Assembly: GCA_900548185.1 (NCBI GenBank) | Contig: URJJ01000058.1 | Span: forward strand, 1 to 10,480 | Reading direction: 5' to 3' | Length of the DNA stretch: 10,480 nucleotides | DNA from: an uncultured Opitutales bacterium | Lineage (GTDB): Bacteria; Verrucomicrobiota; Verrucomicrobiia; Opitutales; Intestinicryptomonadaceae | Shown: in pieces, positions 1 through 7,096 of the stretch | Numbering within the stretch: the stretch's first letter is position 1 | Layout: each line of letters begins with the position of its first letter | Notes under the pieces: model-generated | Seen by the model: the letters and a program-made list of their open reading frames with translations, nothing else | Database searches by the model: none | Told to the model about the DNA's origin: nothing | Position numbers and translations under genes: made by a program

Positions 1-190
1 AACGTTCCGTTGGATCTAAGATGCTCGCGCATCTTGGTACGGCGTGCGCCGCCCGGATCCGGGCGGCTGTGAGTTTATTTCACGCATTGCCTGACGGCAA
101 TCGCTGGGTGGAGACAATCAAGAGTGTATTTGATAATCACTTTTTAAAAAGCAAAAGAGTATTCTATTTAATCTGAGATGCTCGCGCACC
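1..190. repeat. 190-bp tandem repeat, copy 1 (may extend left of window)
   Basis: Bases 1-190 align without gaps to 191-380, with about 21 mismatches (roughly 89% identity). The copy contains three tight hairpins. The first has arms AAGATGC/GCATCTT (18-24 and 29-35) around loop TCGC. The second has arms GCCGCCCG/CGGGCGGC (48-55 and 60-67) around loop GATC. The third has arms ATTGCC/GGCAAT (86-91 and 96-101) around loop TGAC. An AT-rich tail (113-175) follows, with ATCAA/TTGAT (117-121 and 130-134). It is probably non-coding: 190 is not a multiple of three, and most differences in the best open frame change the amino acid. It could be a structured RNA, an intergenic repeat family or a palindromic protein-binding array. 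The left boundary is unknown because the window starts here. Confidence 0.85.
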
Positions 191-380
191 AACGTATCGT
201 TGGATCTAAGATGCTCCCGCATCTTGATACGGCGTGCGCCGCCCGAGTCCGGGCGGCTGTGAGTTTGTCTTGCGCATTGCCTGGCGGCAATGGCTGGGTG
301 GGGACAATCAAGAGTGTATTTGATAATCTCTTTTTAACAAGTAAAAGAGTATTCTGTTTAATCTGAGATACCCGCGCATT
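191..380. repeat. 190-bp tandem repeat, copy 2
   Basis: This is the second direct copy of the unit starting at base 1. The same three hairpins are kept with different loops: TCCC at 215-218, AGTC at 246-249 and TGGC at 282-285, while every base of the paired arms is unchanged. An outer stem CGTATC/GATACG (193-198 and 226-231) is perfect here; in copy 1 it carries one mismatch. The AT-rich tail can also form CTCTTTT/AAAAGAG (328-334 and 343-349), which is broken by one base in copy 1. Similarity fades at about 378-380 and no third copy follows. The array sits directly upstream of holA, so it could form part of that gene's leader or promoter region. Its orientation is unknown. Confidence 0.85.
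320..347 (+). promoter_or_regulatory. weak promoter candidate for holA inside repeat copy 2
   Basis: TTGATA (320-325) and TAAAAG (342-347) are separated by 16 bases and resemble a sigma-70 -35/-10 pair (5/6 and 4/6 matches). Copy 1 has the same -35 but CAAAAG at the -10, so only copy 2 fits reasonably. The start of transcription would fall near 354, giving a leader of about 120 bases to the preferred holA start. The assignment is from consensus only, and AT-rich sequence yields such matches by chance. Confidence 0.22.
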
Positions 381-473
381 GCATGGCATTCAGATTCCCT
401 GCGGGGCAGGATAATGTTTGACTGGCGTCCGCCCGGCGGAAATAATGCCGCTTTAAAATTTCAACGAAGCACA

Positions 474-1565
474 ATGCCAAGCGCCGTACATTTCATATGC
501 GCCGACGACGAATTCATCGCCGATTCGCGCGCGAGGGACCTTTTTGAAGAGCTCTCCCGGGACGTCGCCGACGACATGTCCAAGGAGGTCGTCCAGGGTT
601 CCGCAAACAACGCCGCCGAAGCCCGCAGAATATGCGACGCGGCGGTGGAGGCGGCGCGCACCGTGTCGCTTTTCGGCGGCAGGAAGGTCGTGTGGCTGCG
701 CGCCCTCAACTTTCTAAACGACTCAAACGGCCGCTCAAAGGACGCCCAGGAGGCGCTTGAGGGCCTCGCGGAATTTGCGGCAAAGCTCAACCCCGCCGAA
801 GTTTCGCTCATCATAAGCGCGTCGCCGGTTGACAAGCGCAAGAAGGCTTTCAAGGCTCTGAAAGAGGTGTCGGAATTTGAATACTTTGAAAGTTCCAACG
901 CCCGCGAAGCCTGCATGGGCGTGCTCAAGGCGGAGGCGGCAAAGCTCGGGGTGTCTTTCGCCCCGGGCGCGGCCGACATACTCATATCCACCGTGGCCGC
1001 AAACCCGCGCATGGCCTTGCAGGAGCTGAAGAAGCTTGCGGCCTACAAGAACTTTGACGGCGAAATATCCGCAGGAGACGTAACCGCGATGGTCCCCATT
1101 TTCGGCGAGGGGGACTTTTTCGAGCTGACGTCGCTATTTTATTCGGGAGACGCGGAAAAATCGCTCGCTGCGCTGCGCAGGTATTTTTTCACGAACAAAA
1201 ACGCCTCCGCCCGCCCGATAATAACGAGCATCCAGCGCCAGAATTCCATACTCATACAGCTCCGCGCGCTGATGGACGACGGGCGCCTGCCCAAGTCCGA
1301 CCGGGGTTTTTCAAAGGCGGCTTTCGAGGCCCTTGCGGCCCAGTATGCGCCCGTGTACAAGACTTCCGCCAAGAGCGCCTACAACGTATTCAGCCAGAAC
1401 GGCTGGTACGCCGGCTCAAAGCTCGCGCCCGTCGCGGCCCGCATGCCGATGAAAAAGCTCGTCGAAATACAGATGGACCTCGCCCGGGCCTTCGAGAGCC
1501 TCATATCCTCCCCGAATTCGGACGAGGCCGTAATGCGAGACCTCTTTTGCAGGCAGGCGCGCTGA
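474..1565 (+). CDS. holA: DNA polymerase III subunit delta (HolA)
   Basis: This is the delta subunit of the clamp-loader complex, which opens the sliding beta clamp and loads it on primed DNA during replication. The 363-residue product is close to the usual length (E. coli about 343). The N-terminal AAA+-like domain is recognisable from HFICADDEF (6-14), SLFGGRKVVWL (65-75) and SLIISASPVDKRKK (111-124). A helical C-terminal collar region follows, including FFELTSLFYSGD and the segment around SIQRQNSILIQLRALM. As is normal for delta, no Walker motif is seen. The frame is open back to an ATG at 414, which would add 20 residues. I prefer 474 because family members begin just before this first strand and the extra codons (TTA, CGA) look atypical. 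Neither start has a good ribosome-binding site. The gene stops 25 bases before the end of the convergent beta-helix gene. Confidence 0.9.
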   Translation: MPSAVHFICADDEFIADSRARDLFEELSRDVADDMSKEVVQGSANNAAEARRICDAAVEAARTVSLFGGRKVVWLRALNFLNDSNGRSKDAQEALEGLAEFAAKLNPAEVSLIISASPVDKRKKAFKALKEVSEFEYFESSNAREACMGVLKAEAAKLGVSFAPGAADILISTVAANPRMALQELKKLAAYKNFDGEISAGDVTAMVPIFGEGDFFELTSLFYSGDAEKSLAALRRYFFTNKNASARPIITSIQRQNSILIQLRALMDDGRLPKSDRGFSKAAFEALAAQYAPVYKTSAKSAYNVFSQNGWYAGSKLAPVAARMPMKKLVEIQMDLARAFESLISSPNSDEAVMRDLFCRQAR

Positions 1566-1590
1566 GGCCGCAGAGCCGGCGCGCAAGGGG

Positions 1591-4158
1591 CTATTCGGCG
1601 GCGCAGGCGCGGATGTTTGCGATGTCGAACGTGTCGCCCTCCTCGTTTGACATGCTTGAAACCACAAGGGTTGTCATCCTGCGTATCGGGCCTTTGTGGT
1701 AGCCCGCAGAAAACGACGCCACCATCTTCGAGTCCCCGTCGAAAACCCTGCATTTCCACGACTGCGGGGCGTCCTTTCCCATTTCAAATTCGCCTTCAAA
1801 GCGCAGCCATTCGCCCTCCGGAAGGGCGGTCTTTCCTCCGGGGGCGTCCAAGGCGCCGTTTCTCACCCAGAATGCCGGGCCCCCGACCTCGCTGCCCTCT
1901 CCCCGCGCCTCGACGAAGAATGTGCTCCTGCTGTTTACCCTGAAGTCGAACGAAAGCGAAACCTTCCCGCCGCTTATGCGAGCCGTGTAGTAGCCGGTCG
2001 GCACGTACGGGCGGCCGTCGCACGGGGAGTCGGTGTAGCGGATAAAGCGCCTGCCTCCCTCTTCGAGGACCGCGACATCCCTGCCGCCCCTTATTGAATC
2101 CACCCTCAGGTGCGTGGGCGCCGAGCCGGGAACCTGGGCGGACAAATCCTCGCAAAGCTCCAAGTCCCAAGGCGCCTCCGGCGGCATGGAAATTTCAGGC
2201 GAAAATTCCCACGACTCCAAAATCGCGCGGAACTTTTCCGCCATCGCGCCCTTCACACCGGCGGAGGCCGTGGAAAACGGCTCAAACCCTATCTCAAGGT
2301 GCGCATCGCCCTGCGGGACGCACCCTTCAAGCCTCGGGTCGGCCACCTCCGACCCCGCGTCCTGGCCCGTCTTTTGCCACTCGCCGAAAGTCAGGCCGCC
2401 GAACAGGACGGGGCCGCCGGTATTCCAATAGAGGTTCCGCTCGAATCTGGCGTTTTCCGGGCTTATCCTGTCGCCGCCGCGTATGAGCGACGCGGGGGGT
2501 GAGTAGACCACGATGTTGCGTCTGAAGGTGAACGAATCCGGATAGTCCGGCCCCTGCCGCCCGAGCCCCACCTGGGTGGCGCGCCCGAAGGCGAACACGT
2601 TGTTTTGGACGGTGTTTCCGCGCCCGTAGTGCTCGAAATAGCCGTCCTCGTCGGTGTCGTGGACGTAGTTTTTTTCGACCAGCCAATTTTGGCTCCCCTC
2701 GTCGTTATAGATGCCCCATCCGCCGTAGCGGTGGCGGCGCACGCCGTATATTTCGTTCCCGGAAATCACGGAGCCTTCGGCGTCGCCAAGGGTGTATATG
2801 CCGCCCATGTCGCTCATCAGGCCGCGCCCTATGGCGAAGATGCGGTTGTTTGCAATCCGGTTATTTTTTGTCAGGGTTGGTGCAAAACCCCACGTCCATC
2901 CGACGGATATGCCCGTGTAGTGGCCGTCGAAAATCGCGTTGTCCTCGACGGAATTGTTTCCGCAGTTGAATATGGCGATGCCGACGCCCGCGTGGTCGTA
3001 CCGGCCGTAGCCGCAGATTATGTTGTTTTTCACCCTCACCCCGCCGGTGCGCTCGCCCTCAGGGGGGATGCCCCCGGAAGCGTCGCCTATCCTTATCCCG
3101 CCCGAACCGGAGTCGCGTATCACGCAGTTTTCTATGGAGGAGTCCGTGACGCCTTTTTTAAACGCCACAGCGTAGGTGTTGCACATCCCTATTTCGCAGT
3201 CCCTTATCTCCAGCCCTCGGGCGTATTCCGCGTTTATGAGGCCAAAAGTCGATGAGGACGCCTGCGGGGACTGCCTCCAGCCCTTCTGCGGGACATGGGC
3301 GCCGAAAGCGAATTTCACCCCGGTTATCGAAACCCCCGCGACCGGCTTTCCGGGGCCGTCGCCGCGTATTTCCAGAACGGACGGGGCCGCCGGCACGAAA
3401 GCCTCGGCGGACTCCATGTCCTCGCCCGCGCGGGGGATGTAAGAGAGGGTTGAAGAGGCGCTGTCGAAGTGGAATTCTCCGGGCGAATCGAGAAGCGAAG
3501 GAAGGTTGCATATCCTGAACCTCGGGGCCGTCTCCCACTTGTAAAGGGGGTACGGCATCGGGTTTTTTACGAATACGGACGCCGTGCGGCCGCCGGGGTT
3601 TTCCGATATGGCCTCGACCGGGCACTTGACATGGTGCCATACGGCGTAAACGTCAATGTAGGCGCCTCCGAACCCGCCGGGGGCGGCGTCTGCAAGCGGC
3701 TTCAAATCTTCGAGCCTCGCGGTGAAGGCGTCTAGCCCGGAGCCTTCGAGCGGCTTCCCGTCCGGCCCGCTGCGCCCGTAATACGGGGAATTGAAATAAA
3801 ATATCCCCTCAGTCTGCGCCACGCGCGCGCGCCTCCCGTCCACAAAGAGGGCGTCGACACGCGGGAGGCCGACCTTTGCCCTCCAAACCCGTCCGTCCCT
3901 CTTCCAGCCAGAGACCCGGCGGCCGCCGTATATGGCGGCAGCCCCGCCGCCGTCGATTTTAAGGCCGCTGTGCGAGGAATTGAGGACGACTGGCCCGTCC
4001 AGAAAATACTCGCCCGAAAGTTTCGCCGTCTTGCCAGGCGAAGCGGCGGCGGCGTCCAGAACCTCTTGCAGCGCCGCGGCATCCCCTCCCCCGTGGGCGG
4101 ACAGAACCGACGCAAAAACTGCAAACGCCGCAAAACATTTCATTTCAAAACCCCTCAT
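1591..4158 (-). CDS. secreted right-handed parallel beta-helix protein, GH141-like
   Basis: The 855-residue protein is predicted to be exported and probably acts on, or binds, a glycan. Residues 1-22 form a signal peptide (MRGFEMK, then a hydrophobic run ending near SAHG). Residues 60-115 (GLKIDGGG, IYGGRRVSGW, then VDALFVDGRRARVAQ) and the insert to about 260 resemble the front of GH141/GH120-type beta-helix enzymes. Residues 270-580 carry repeated short strands of PbH1 type (for example NNIICGYG, NNRIFAIG, GNEIYGV, KNYVHDT, NNVFAFG). Conserved-looking motifs MSDMGGIYTLGD and GWGIYNDEGS place acidic residues D450 and D486 where a catalytic pair could lie; that role is inferred. Residues about 665-855 look like a separate beta-sandwich, possibly a carbohydrate-binding or concanavalin-like fold. 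The start is well supported by GGAGGAG six bases upstream. Substrate is unknown; a polysaccharide lyase or a non-catalytic adhesin are alternatives. Confidence 0.85.
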   Translation of the reverse strand: MRGFEMKCFAAFAVFASVLSAHGGGDAAALQEVLDAAAASPGKTAKLSGEYFLDGPVVLNSSHSGLKIDGGGAAAIYGGRRVSGWKRDGRVWRAKVGLPRVDALFVDGRRARVAQTEGIFYFNSPYYGRSGPDGKPLEGSGLDAFTARLEDLKPLADAAPGGFGGAYIDVYAVWHHVKCPVEAISENPGGRTASVFVKNPMPYPLYKWETAPRFRICNLPSLLDSPGEFHFDSASSTLSYIPRAGEDMESAEAFVPAAPSVLEIRGDGPGKPVAGVSITGVKFAFGAHVPQKGWRQSPQASSSTFGLINAEYARGLEIRDCEIGMCNTYAVAFKKGVTDSSIENCVIRDSGSGGIRIGDASGGIPPEGERTGGVRVKNNIICGYGRYDHAGVGIAIFNCGNNSVEDNAIFDGHYTGISVGWTWGFAPTLTKNNRIANNRIFAIGRGLMSDMGGIYTLGDAEGSVISGNEIYGVRRHRYGGWGIYNDEGSQNWLVEKNYVHDTDEDGYFEHYGRGNTVQNNVFAFGRATQVGLGRQGPDYPDSFTFRRNIVVYSPPASLIRGGDRISPENARFERNLYWNTGGPVLFGGLTFGEWQKTGQDAGSEVADPRLEGCVPQGDAHLEIGFEPFSTASAGVKGAMAEKFRAILESWEFSPEISMPPEAPWDLELCEDLSAQVPGSAPTHLRVDSIRGGRDVAVLEEGGRRFIRYTDSPCDGRPYVPTGYYTARISGGKVSLSFDFRVNSRSTFFVEARGEGSEVGGPAFWVRNGALDAPGGKTALPEGEWLRFEGEFEMGKDAPQSWKCRVFDGDSKMVASFSAGYHKGPIRRMTTLVVSSMSNEEGDTFDIANIRACAAE

Positions 4159-4164
4159 GGCAAA

Positions 4165-4171
4165 CTCCTCC
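4165..4171 (-). promoter_or_regulatory. strong ribosome-binding site of the beta-helix gene
   Basis: On the - strand this reads GGAGGAG, six bases before the ATG at 4158. It decides that start over the second in-frame ATG at 4143, which lies only five codons further in. It is the best Shine-Dalgarno sequence in the window. Confidence 0.75.
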
Positions 4172-4273
4172 GTTCAAATGCAAACCGCTCGAAAACCGGA
4201 GGAACCGATATTGTAAAAATTCTGGAATATCAACAATAAACGCATTTATTTTTCCCGGCAGGCGCAGGAAAAA

Positions 4274-4285
4274 GCTTGTACAAGC
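4274..4285. promoter_or_regulatory. 12-bp perfect palindrome, possible operator
   Basis: GCTTGTACAAGC is its own reverse complement and lies in the divergent intergenic region, about 100 bases from either start codon. A dimeric regulator site is possible. A 12-bp palindrome can also occur by chance, and no second copy was found in the window. Confidence 0.3.
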
Positions 4286-4372
4286 CCCCTCAATCGCATT
4301 AACATGTGCATATAAAAAACAGACGCCTGCCGCCGCATGCCATTAGGCGGAGCGCGCGCGCCCATATAAATC

Positions 4373-4380
4373 AGGAAAGA
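4373..4380 (+). promoter_or_regulatory. ribosome-binding site of the PEP-CTERM gene
   Basis: AGGAAAGA ends three bases before the ATG at 4384. It supports 4384 as the start, because the frame is open upstream to an ATG at 4306 and those extra 26 residues are Arg-rich and would bury the signal peptide. Confidence 0.6.
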
Positions 4381-4383
4381 GCC

Positions 4384-5325
4384 ATGAAAACGCCAATCAT
4401 CACAGCATCGCTTCTCGCCACGGCCGCCGCCTTTGCGGAAACCTGGTCATTCGACCCCGCAGTCCCCGAAAACAACACGAAGTCGTCTCTCATCATCGCC
4501 GAAGGCGTCGAGTATGCGATAGACGCCGAAGGCGGAGACCTCTCGACCACAGGAACCCTTCAAAACAAGGGCATCCTAACCATAACAACCGGCTCCAACT
4601 CCCTTTCCATCGGAACCTCCGGGGGATTTTTCCAAAACCACGGCACAGCCTGCATCGGGGACGCCACCCTGAAAAACGCCTCCATATTTAACGAAAACGC
4701 CGGCTCGACCATGACATTTACGGGAAACGCCGACATCCAAGTGGATTTTACAACAAAAAACGGCGCCTCCGCCATATTCAAATACGGCTCGCACTATACC
4801 TCCTCCAAGACCGTAACAATCGGAAACGGCGGCACGATGGTATTCGACAATGCGGGGGCCGACACCATAAACACGAACTGGGCCTTCCAGACCGAAGCCA
4901 ATTCAAAAATCCAGTTCAACCTCGGCAACAACAGCCTGCAATGCACCGGGACCTCGGCCATGATAGCCCCCAATTTCACAAAGGCCATGAACGGCCAGAT
5001 TGCCATAGACCTCGCCCAGTTCGTCCCGAGCGACGAATTCATAATAGGCGAAATCTATACCATAACGCTCCTCAACGACAAAAGCGGCCAAAACCAGTGC
5101 ACGAACTGGGACGACGTCATAAACGCCTCCGAATTCATAACAAACGGCGAATACGCCGAATTTGTGGAGAACTCGGCCAAGTACGACGAATCGGCGCATC
5201 TGCTAACAATAGACATAAAGGCGATTCCCGAACCCGCAGAGTGCGCGGCGGCCTTTGCGCTTCTTGCCGCGGCCGCAGCCGCATGGCGCAGGAAAGGGGG
5301 GCTTTTGGAAAAACTGAAATATTAA
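4384..5325 (+). CDS. PEP-CTERM sorting domain-containing surface protein
   Basis: The 313-residue protein is predicted to be exported and then processed by an exosortase-type transpeptidase at its PEP-CTERM tail, probably for attachment to the outer surface. The signal peptide is MKTPIITASLLATAAAFA with likely cleavage before ETW. The body (about 20-275) is rich in Asn, Thr, Gly and Ala, with short strand-like segments such as GTLQNKGILTITTGSNSLSI and KTVTIGNGGTMVFDN, as in passenger or adhesin-like beta-solenoids. No enzyme motif is seen. The C-terminus has AIPEP (280-284), a hydrophobic Ala-rich helix (285-301) and the basic stop RRK (302-304). Nine further residues (GGLLEKLKY) follow, more than most PEP-CTERM proteins have. 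No exosortase gene lies in the window. Function of the body is unknown; adhesion or extracellular matrix is a guess. A strong terminator follows 16 bases after the stop. Confidence 0.85.
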   Translation: MKTPIITASLLATAAAFAETWSFDPAVPENNTKSSLIIAEGVEYAIDAEGGDLSTTGTLQNKGILTITTGSNSLSIGTSGGFFQNHGTACIGDATLKNASIFNENAGSTMTFTGNADIQVDFTTKNGASAIFKYGSHYTSSKTVTIGNGGTMVFDNAGADTINTNWAFQTEANSKIQFNLGNNSLQCTGTSAMIAPNFTKAMNGQIAIDLAQFVPSDEFIIGEIYTITLLNDKSGQNQCTNWDDVINASEFITNGEYAEFVENSAKYDESAHLLTIDIKAIPEPAECAAAFALLAAAAAAWRRKGGLLEKLKY

Positions 5326-5341
5326 AGATCTACCCACGCCG

Positions 5342-5373
5342 AAAAATCCCCAGCATGGCGCCGGGGATTTTTT
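5342..5373 (+). terminator. intrinsic terminator after the PEP-CTERM gene
   Basis: Arms AAAAATCCCC (5342-5351) and GGGGATTTTT (5363-5372) pair perfectly around an 11-base loop, and the right arm runs into a T tract. The A tract on the left means it could also work on the - strand, but no - strand gene ends here. Confidence 0.85.
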
Positions 5374-6109
5374 AATGCCGCATCCGATGCGGGACATGCC
5401 GACATAAAACCCTCCGGGGAATGCGCCAGAAACATGCGCCCCTCTTCCGTTCCCCAAGGGGATTGCCCGCCTCGGCTCCGCGAAGGCGCACCCGGGGCCG
5501 CAAGAGTCAATCCGCCCTCCCGTTTTCTTTCGGAGCATTCTTATACATGCCAGCCATTGAAATGGAAGGATAGCCCAAAACTGTTTTCGCAATCCGGCGT
5601 CCCTCCCGCACCTCTGCGCATTCTGCAAAACCCGATGCAAAATCCAAACCGAACATTGTTCCGGCGCGCCCGGAGTTGCGCCAGAGAATCGGTCTTCCCG
5701 CCGCGCGCGAAGCAGGCAGGCATTTGCCCGGCATTTCTTTGCAAATTATAAAACATCAAAAAATAAATCCGAAAACTTTCTCCGCCTCCCTGCGCTAATG
5801 GAAACCAAGCCCCGCACATTGCGCAATCCAAAGGGCAAACTTCAGACGCGCCCCGCCCCGGACAGCGCACTGCAAAACCGCCGCCAGGCTTGCCTCTCCG
5901 CCGCAAAGAGCGCGCGCAAAAGCTGAAAGAGCGAAAGCCGCGCGCAAGAACGCGCAAGCCTGTCGCCCCTCTACCCACACTCACCTACGCAAAACATATC
6001 CCTGCGCGCAGGCGCCCGAAATCTGAGGCTTCAGCTTCAAGTTCAAAGCCGGAAAGCCGGAGCATCCCTCCCGGCGGCGCGGGAGTTCTCCGCCCCCGAA
6101 AGGGCGCAA
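5374..6109. other. 736-bp gap with no convincing gene
   Basis: This lies between the terminator of the PEP-CTERM gene and that of sucCD. Open frames exist on both strands (for example 5541-5984 on the - strand, 147 codons), but they are rich in Cys, Arg and Gly, have no recognisable family and read like GC-rich noise. Only small stems are visible: CCGCAT/ATGCGG (5378-5383 and 5387-5392), CTCCCG/CGGGAG near 6068-6085 and CGCCC/GGGCG near 6091-6106. No tRNA, riboswitch or mobile element was recognised. Confidence 0.5.
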
Positions 6110-6163
6110 AAAAACCTGCGGGCCAAGGACGCACGCCAGTGTGCGTTCCCGCCGCAGGTTTTT
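6110..6163 (-). terminator. intrinsic terminator of the sucCD operon
   Basis: Read on the - strand, arms AAAAACCTGCGG (6163-6152) and CCGCAGGTTTTT (6121-6110) pair perfectly, and the second arm continues into a run of seven T. An inner stem of ACGCAC/GTGCGT (6129-6134 and 6141-6146) extends the hairpin. It starts 41 bases after the sucD stop. The matching A and T runs allow activity in both directions. Confidence 0.85.
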
Positions 6164-6203
6164 CAAACGGAGCCGCGAAGATGCAAGCGCCGGTATTTTC
6201 AGG

Positions 6204-7085
6204 CTATTTGCCCCAAACTTTCAGGAGGGTCTCGCCGATTTTTGCGGGCGTCGGGGAAACCGCAATTCCTGCGGCCTCGAGCGCGGCAATCTTGTCGGCG
6301 GCAGAGCCAGACTTGCCCGTCACAATAGCGCCCGCATGGCCCATGCGCCTGCCCTTGGGGGCCGTGGTTCCCGCGATGAACGCGGCGACGGGCTTCTTGC
6401 AGTTCTGCTTTATCCACTCTGCGGCCATCTGCTCGTTGTTGCCGCCGATTTCGCCTATCATGATGATGGCTTCGGTCTGCGGGTCGTCATTGAACATCTT
6501 GATGCCTTCGAGCATGCTGGTGCCGTTTATCGGGTCGCCGCCGATGCCGAGGGAGGTGGACTGGCCGTAGCCGAGCGAAGTTATCTGCCATGCGGCCTCA
6601 TAGGTCAGCGTGCCGGACTTGGAAACGATGCCGACGGTGCCGGGCCTGTGAATCTTCGCGGGCATGATGCCAATCTTGCACTCGCCCGGGGTGATTACGC
6701 CGGGGCAGTTGGGGCCGACCAGTATCGACTTGCAGCCCTTTTCGCTCAGGCGGGCCTTGACTATCGCCATGTCGCGCACCGGGATGCCCTCGGTGATGCA
6801 GATGATGACGCCGACGCCGGCGTCGATGGCCTCAAGTATCGCGTCGGCCGCAAACGGCGGGGGGACGAATATGACGCAGGCGTTGGCGCCCTCTTTGGAG
6901 ACCGCCTCGCCGATGGTGTTGAATACCGGGACGACGTCGTCAAACTTCATACCGCCCTTGCCGGGGGTGACGCCCGCGACGACCTTGGTGCCGTAGTTCA
7001 TGCACTGGCGCGTGTGGAAGCTGCCGGCGCCGCCGGTGATGCCGCTTACGACTACTCGTGTGTCCTTGTTTATAAGTATGCTCAT
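6204..7085 (-). CDS. sucD: succinyl-CoA synthetase (succinate-CoA ligase) subunit alpha
   Basis: This is the alpha subunit of the TCA-cycle enzyme that interconverts succinyl-CoA and succinate with formation of ATP or GTP, in the cytoplasm together with SucC. The 293-residue product is of normal family length (E. coli 289). An N-terminal CoA-binding Rossmann domain shows SGITGGAGSFHT (14-25) and VVAGVTPGKGG (35-45). The ligase domain has VGPNCPGVITPGECKIGI (123-140) and SKSGTLTYEA (155-164). The phosphorylated active-site histidine is H250 in GHAGAI. The start lies 11 bases after the sucC stop, so the two are one operon. Upstream there is only a weak CGGA, so translation may be coupled to sucC. 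No truncation or missing key residue was seen. Confidence 0.97.
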   Translation of the reverse strand: MSILINKDTRVVVSGITGGAGSFHTRQCMNYGTKVVAGVTPGKGGMKFDDVVPVFNTIGEAVSKEGANACVIFVPPPFAADAILEAIDAGVGVIICITEGIPVRDMAIVKARLSEKGCKSILVGPNCPGVITPGECKIGIMPAKIHRPGTVGIVSKSGTLTYEAAWQITSLGYGQSTSLGIGGDPINGTSMLEGIKMFNDDPQTEAIIMIGEIGGNNEQMAAEWIKQNCKKPVAAFIAGTTAPKGRRMGHAGAIVTGKSGSAADKIAALEAAGIAVSPTPAKIGETLLKVWGK

Positions 7086-7096
7086 TTCCGGAAAAA

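Larger units (their letters stand above)
4159..4383. promoter_or_regulatory. divergent intergenic region between two exported-protein genes
   Basis: This stretch must hold the promoters of both the - strand beta-helix gene and the + strand PEP-CTERM gene. It contains an AT-rich core (about 4207-4255) with a small stem AATAAA/TTTATT (4235-4240 and 4245-4250), a 12-bp palindrome at 4274-4285, and TATAAA-like boxes at 4311-4316 and 4365-4370. No convincing spaced -35/-10 pair is visible in either direction; TTGTAC (4276-4281) with TAACAT (4300-4305) is the nearest on the + strand and is weak. Confidence 0.5.

Noticed and set aside
178..366. Small + strand open frame of 62 codons within the tandem repeats
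   Set aside because: The repeat length is not a multiple of three and most differences between copies in this frame change the amino acid, so it does not behave like a conserved protein.
1..380. CRISPR array
   Set aside because: There are only two units, each 190 bp, joined directly without unique spacers, and no cas gene is nearby.
414..473. Upstream start for holA adding 20 residues
   Set aside because: Kept only as an alternative: the added residues do not resemble the family's N-terminus and contain codons rare in these genes, although AGG near 408-410 gives it a poor ribosome-binding site.
2605..3255. + strand open frame of 216 codons
   Set aside because: It is antisense to the beta-helix gene, which has a signal peptide, ribosome-binding site and repeated strand motifs.
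5541..5984. - strand open frame of 147 codons in the gap before sucD
   Set aside because: It has a Cys-, Arg- and Gly-heavy composition, no domain and no ribosome-binding site, and overlaps other equally open frames.
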